Below, piece after piece: positions 32,748-33,101 of a stretch of DNA of 33,101 bases (position 1 is the first letter of the stretch; the number at the start of each line of letters is the position of its first letter). The notes beneath the pieces were generated by a model that ran no database searches, had not been told where the DNA came from, and saw nothing but the letters and a program-made list of their open reading frames with translations. The stretch covers positions 1 to 33,101 of the forward strand of contig NZ_WBKM01000067.1 of assembly GCF_015714725.1 (NCBI RefSeq), read 5' to 3'. The DNA is from Nostoc sp. WHI (GTDB lineage: Bacteria > Cyanobacteriota > Cyanobacteriia > Cyanobacteriales > Nostocaceae). The position numbers were made by a program, and so were the translations under genes.

Positions 32748-33101
32748 ATGTCATTTTCTTCTATTGTGCGTGCCTTAGGGCGATCGCCACTCACCACCGA
32801 ATTTATTTCTAAGCTAAACCGACAACAAGAATTGCGGTTAAATGGCATTTCCCGCCTGCCCAAGGGTTTGGTAGCTTCGGCATTAGCTCAGGCTCAGGGC
32901 AAGAATTTGTTCGTGGTGTGTGCCACTTTGGAGGAAGCTGGACGGGTTTACGCACAACTGGAGGCAATGGGATGGCAGACAGTACATTTTTATCCCACTT
33001 CCGAGGCTTCTCCCTACGAACCTTTTGACCCGGAAACTGAGATGAGTTGGGGACAAATGCAGGTGTTGGCAGATTTGGTAATGGGGCAGGGGGCAGGGGG
33101 C
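32748..33101 (+). CDS. mfd: Transcription-repair coupling factor Mfd, N-terminal part (runs off the window)
   Basis: The first 118 codons of Mfd, the DNA translocase that removes RNA polymerase stalled at lesions and recruits UvrA. The sequence begins [20 protein letters not shown] and has the UvrB-like domain features [35 protein letters not shown] and [19 protein letters not shown]. The gene continues past 33101. The last 19 bases are a 7-bp tandem repeat (GGGGCAG) read as GQGAGG, probably an in-frame insertion in a surface loop. Start ATG 32748 agrees with the known N-terminus of cyanobacterial Mfd. Confidence 0.93.
   Translation, partial: MSFSSIVRALGRSPLTTEFISKLNRQQELRLNGISRLPKGLVASALAQAQGKNLFVVCATLEEAGRVYAQLEAMGWQTVHFYPTSEASPYEPFDPETEMSWGQMQVLADLVMGQGAGG
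33083..33101 (+). repeat. Heptamer repeat GGGGCAG inside mfd
   Basis: Two full units and five bases of a third, cut by the window edge. It is of the STRR type (GGGGCAG-like) and lies in the reading frame of mfd directly after [10 protein letters not shown]. Confidence 0.7.

Noticed and set aside
32639..32863. 74-codon minus-strand frame at the mfd start
   Set aside because: Overlaps the well-supported mfd N-terminus on the other strand.

Overview
The window looks like chromosomal DNA of a filamentous, probably heterocyst-forming cyanobacterium of the Nostoc/Anabaena type. The signs are many GCGATCGC (HIP1) sites, dispersed GTAGGCATCGC-type and hairpin repeats, heptanucleotide tandem repeats, and cyanobacterial genes: the clock-output kinase SasA, the NDH-1-associated protein CRR7, a DUF2854 membrane protein, Uma2/DUF820 and DUF29 proteins, and a TPR-CHAT protein. 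No rRNA or tRNA gene and no CRISPR array was seen.

Layout. 1-5.8 kb is accessory and decaying: a 21-bp tandem array, a four-hairpin repeat, an Uma2 nuclease, a broken MazF-type toxin-antitoxin (TA) pair, a TPR-CHAT gene cut by one in-frame stop, and an intact MazF-type TA pair lying between two direct copies of about 0.1 kb. 5.8-12 kb holds an M42 aminopeptidase, an SGNH hydrolase/PEP-CTERM pseudogene split by an IS200/IS605-like relic, an SLH-domain lipoprotein, sasA, and a receiver-GGDEF regulator. 12.6-18.3 kb holds crr7, a PD-(D/E)XK-like protein, the DUF2854 protein, a small helical protein, a single-domain response regulator and polyphosphate kinase (ppk1), with two copies of a 92-bp MITE-like element.

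18.5-28.4 kb holds a RelE-type TA pair, two paralogous small secreted proteins facing a 986-residue predicted outer-membrane protein, a histidine kinase divergent from that protein, the 3' scar of a probable type I methylase gene, and a HicAB pair. 28.4-33.1 kb holds a sigma-like/TPR operon, a glyoxalase-like membrane protein, a DUF29 protein, relics of a second TPR-CHAT gene bracketed by long palindromic repeats, a CNNM/CorC-type protein, and the start of mfd running off the right edge.

How parts work together. Housekeeping and signalling genes (sasA, ppk1, crr7, mfd, regulators) are separated by repeat-rich intervals in which TA pairs and mobile relics have accumulated. Three TA pairs look intact and one is dead. 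The locus at 19.6-26.2 kb (two related exported proteins, a large outer-membrane protein, a divergent sensor kinase) is the best candidate for an undescribed system; the link between its parts is inferred from position and shared export signals only.
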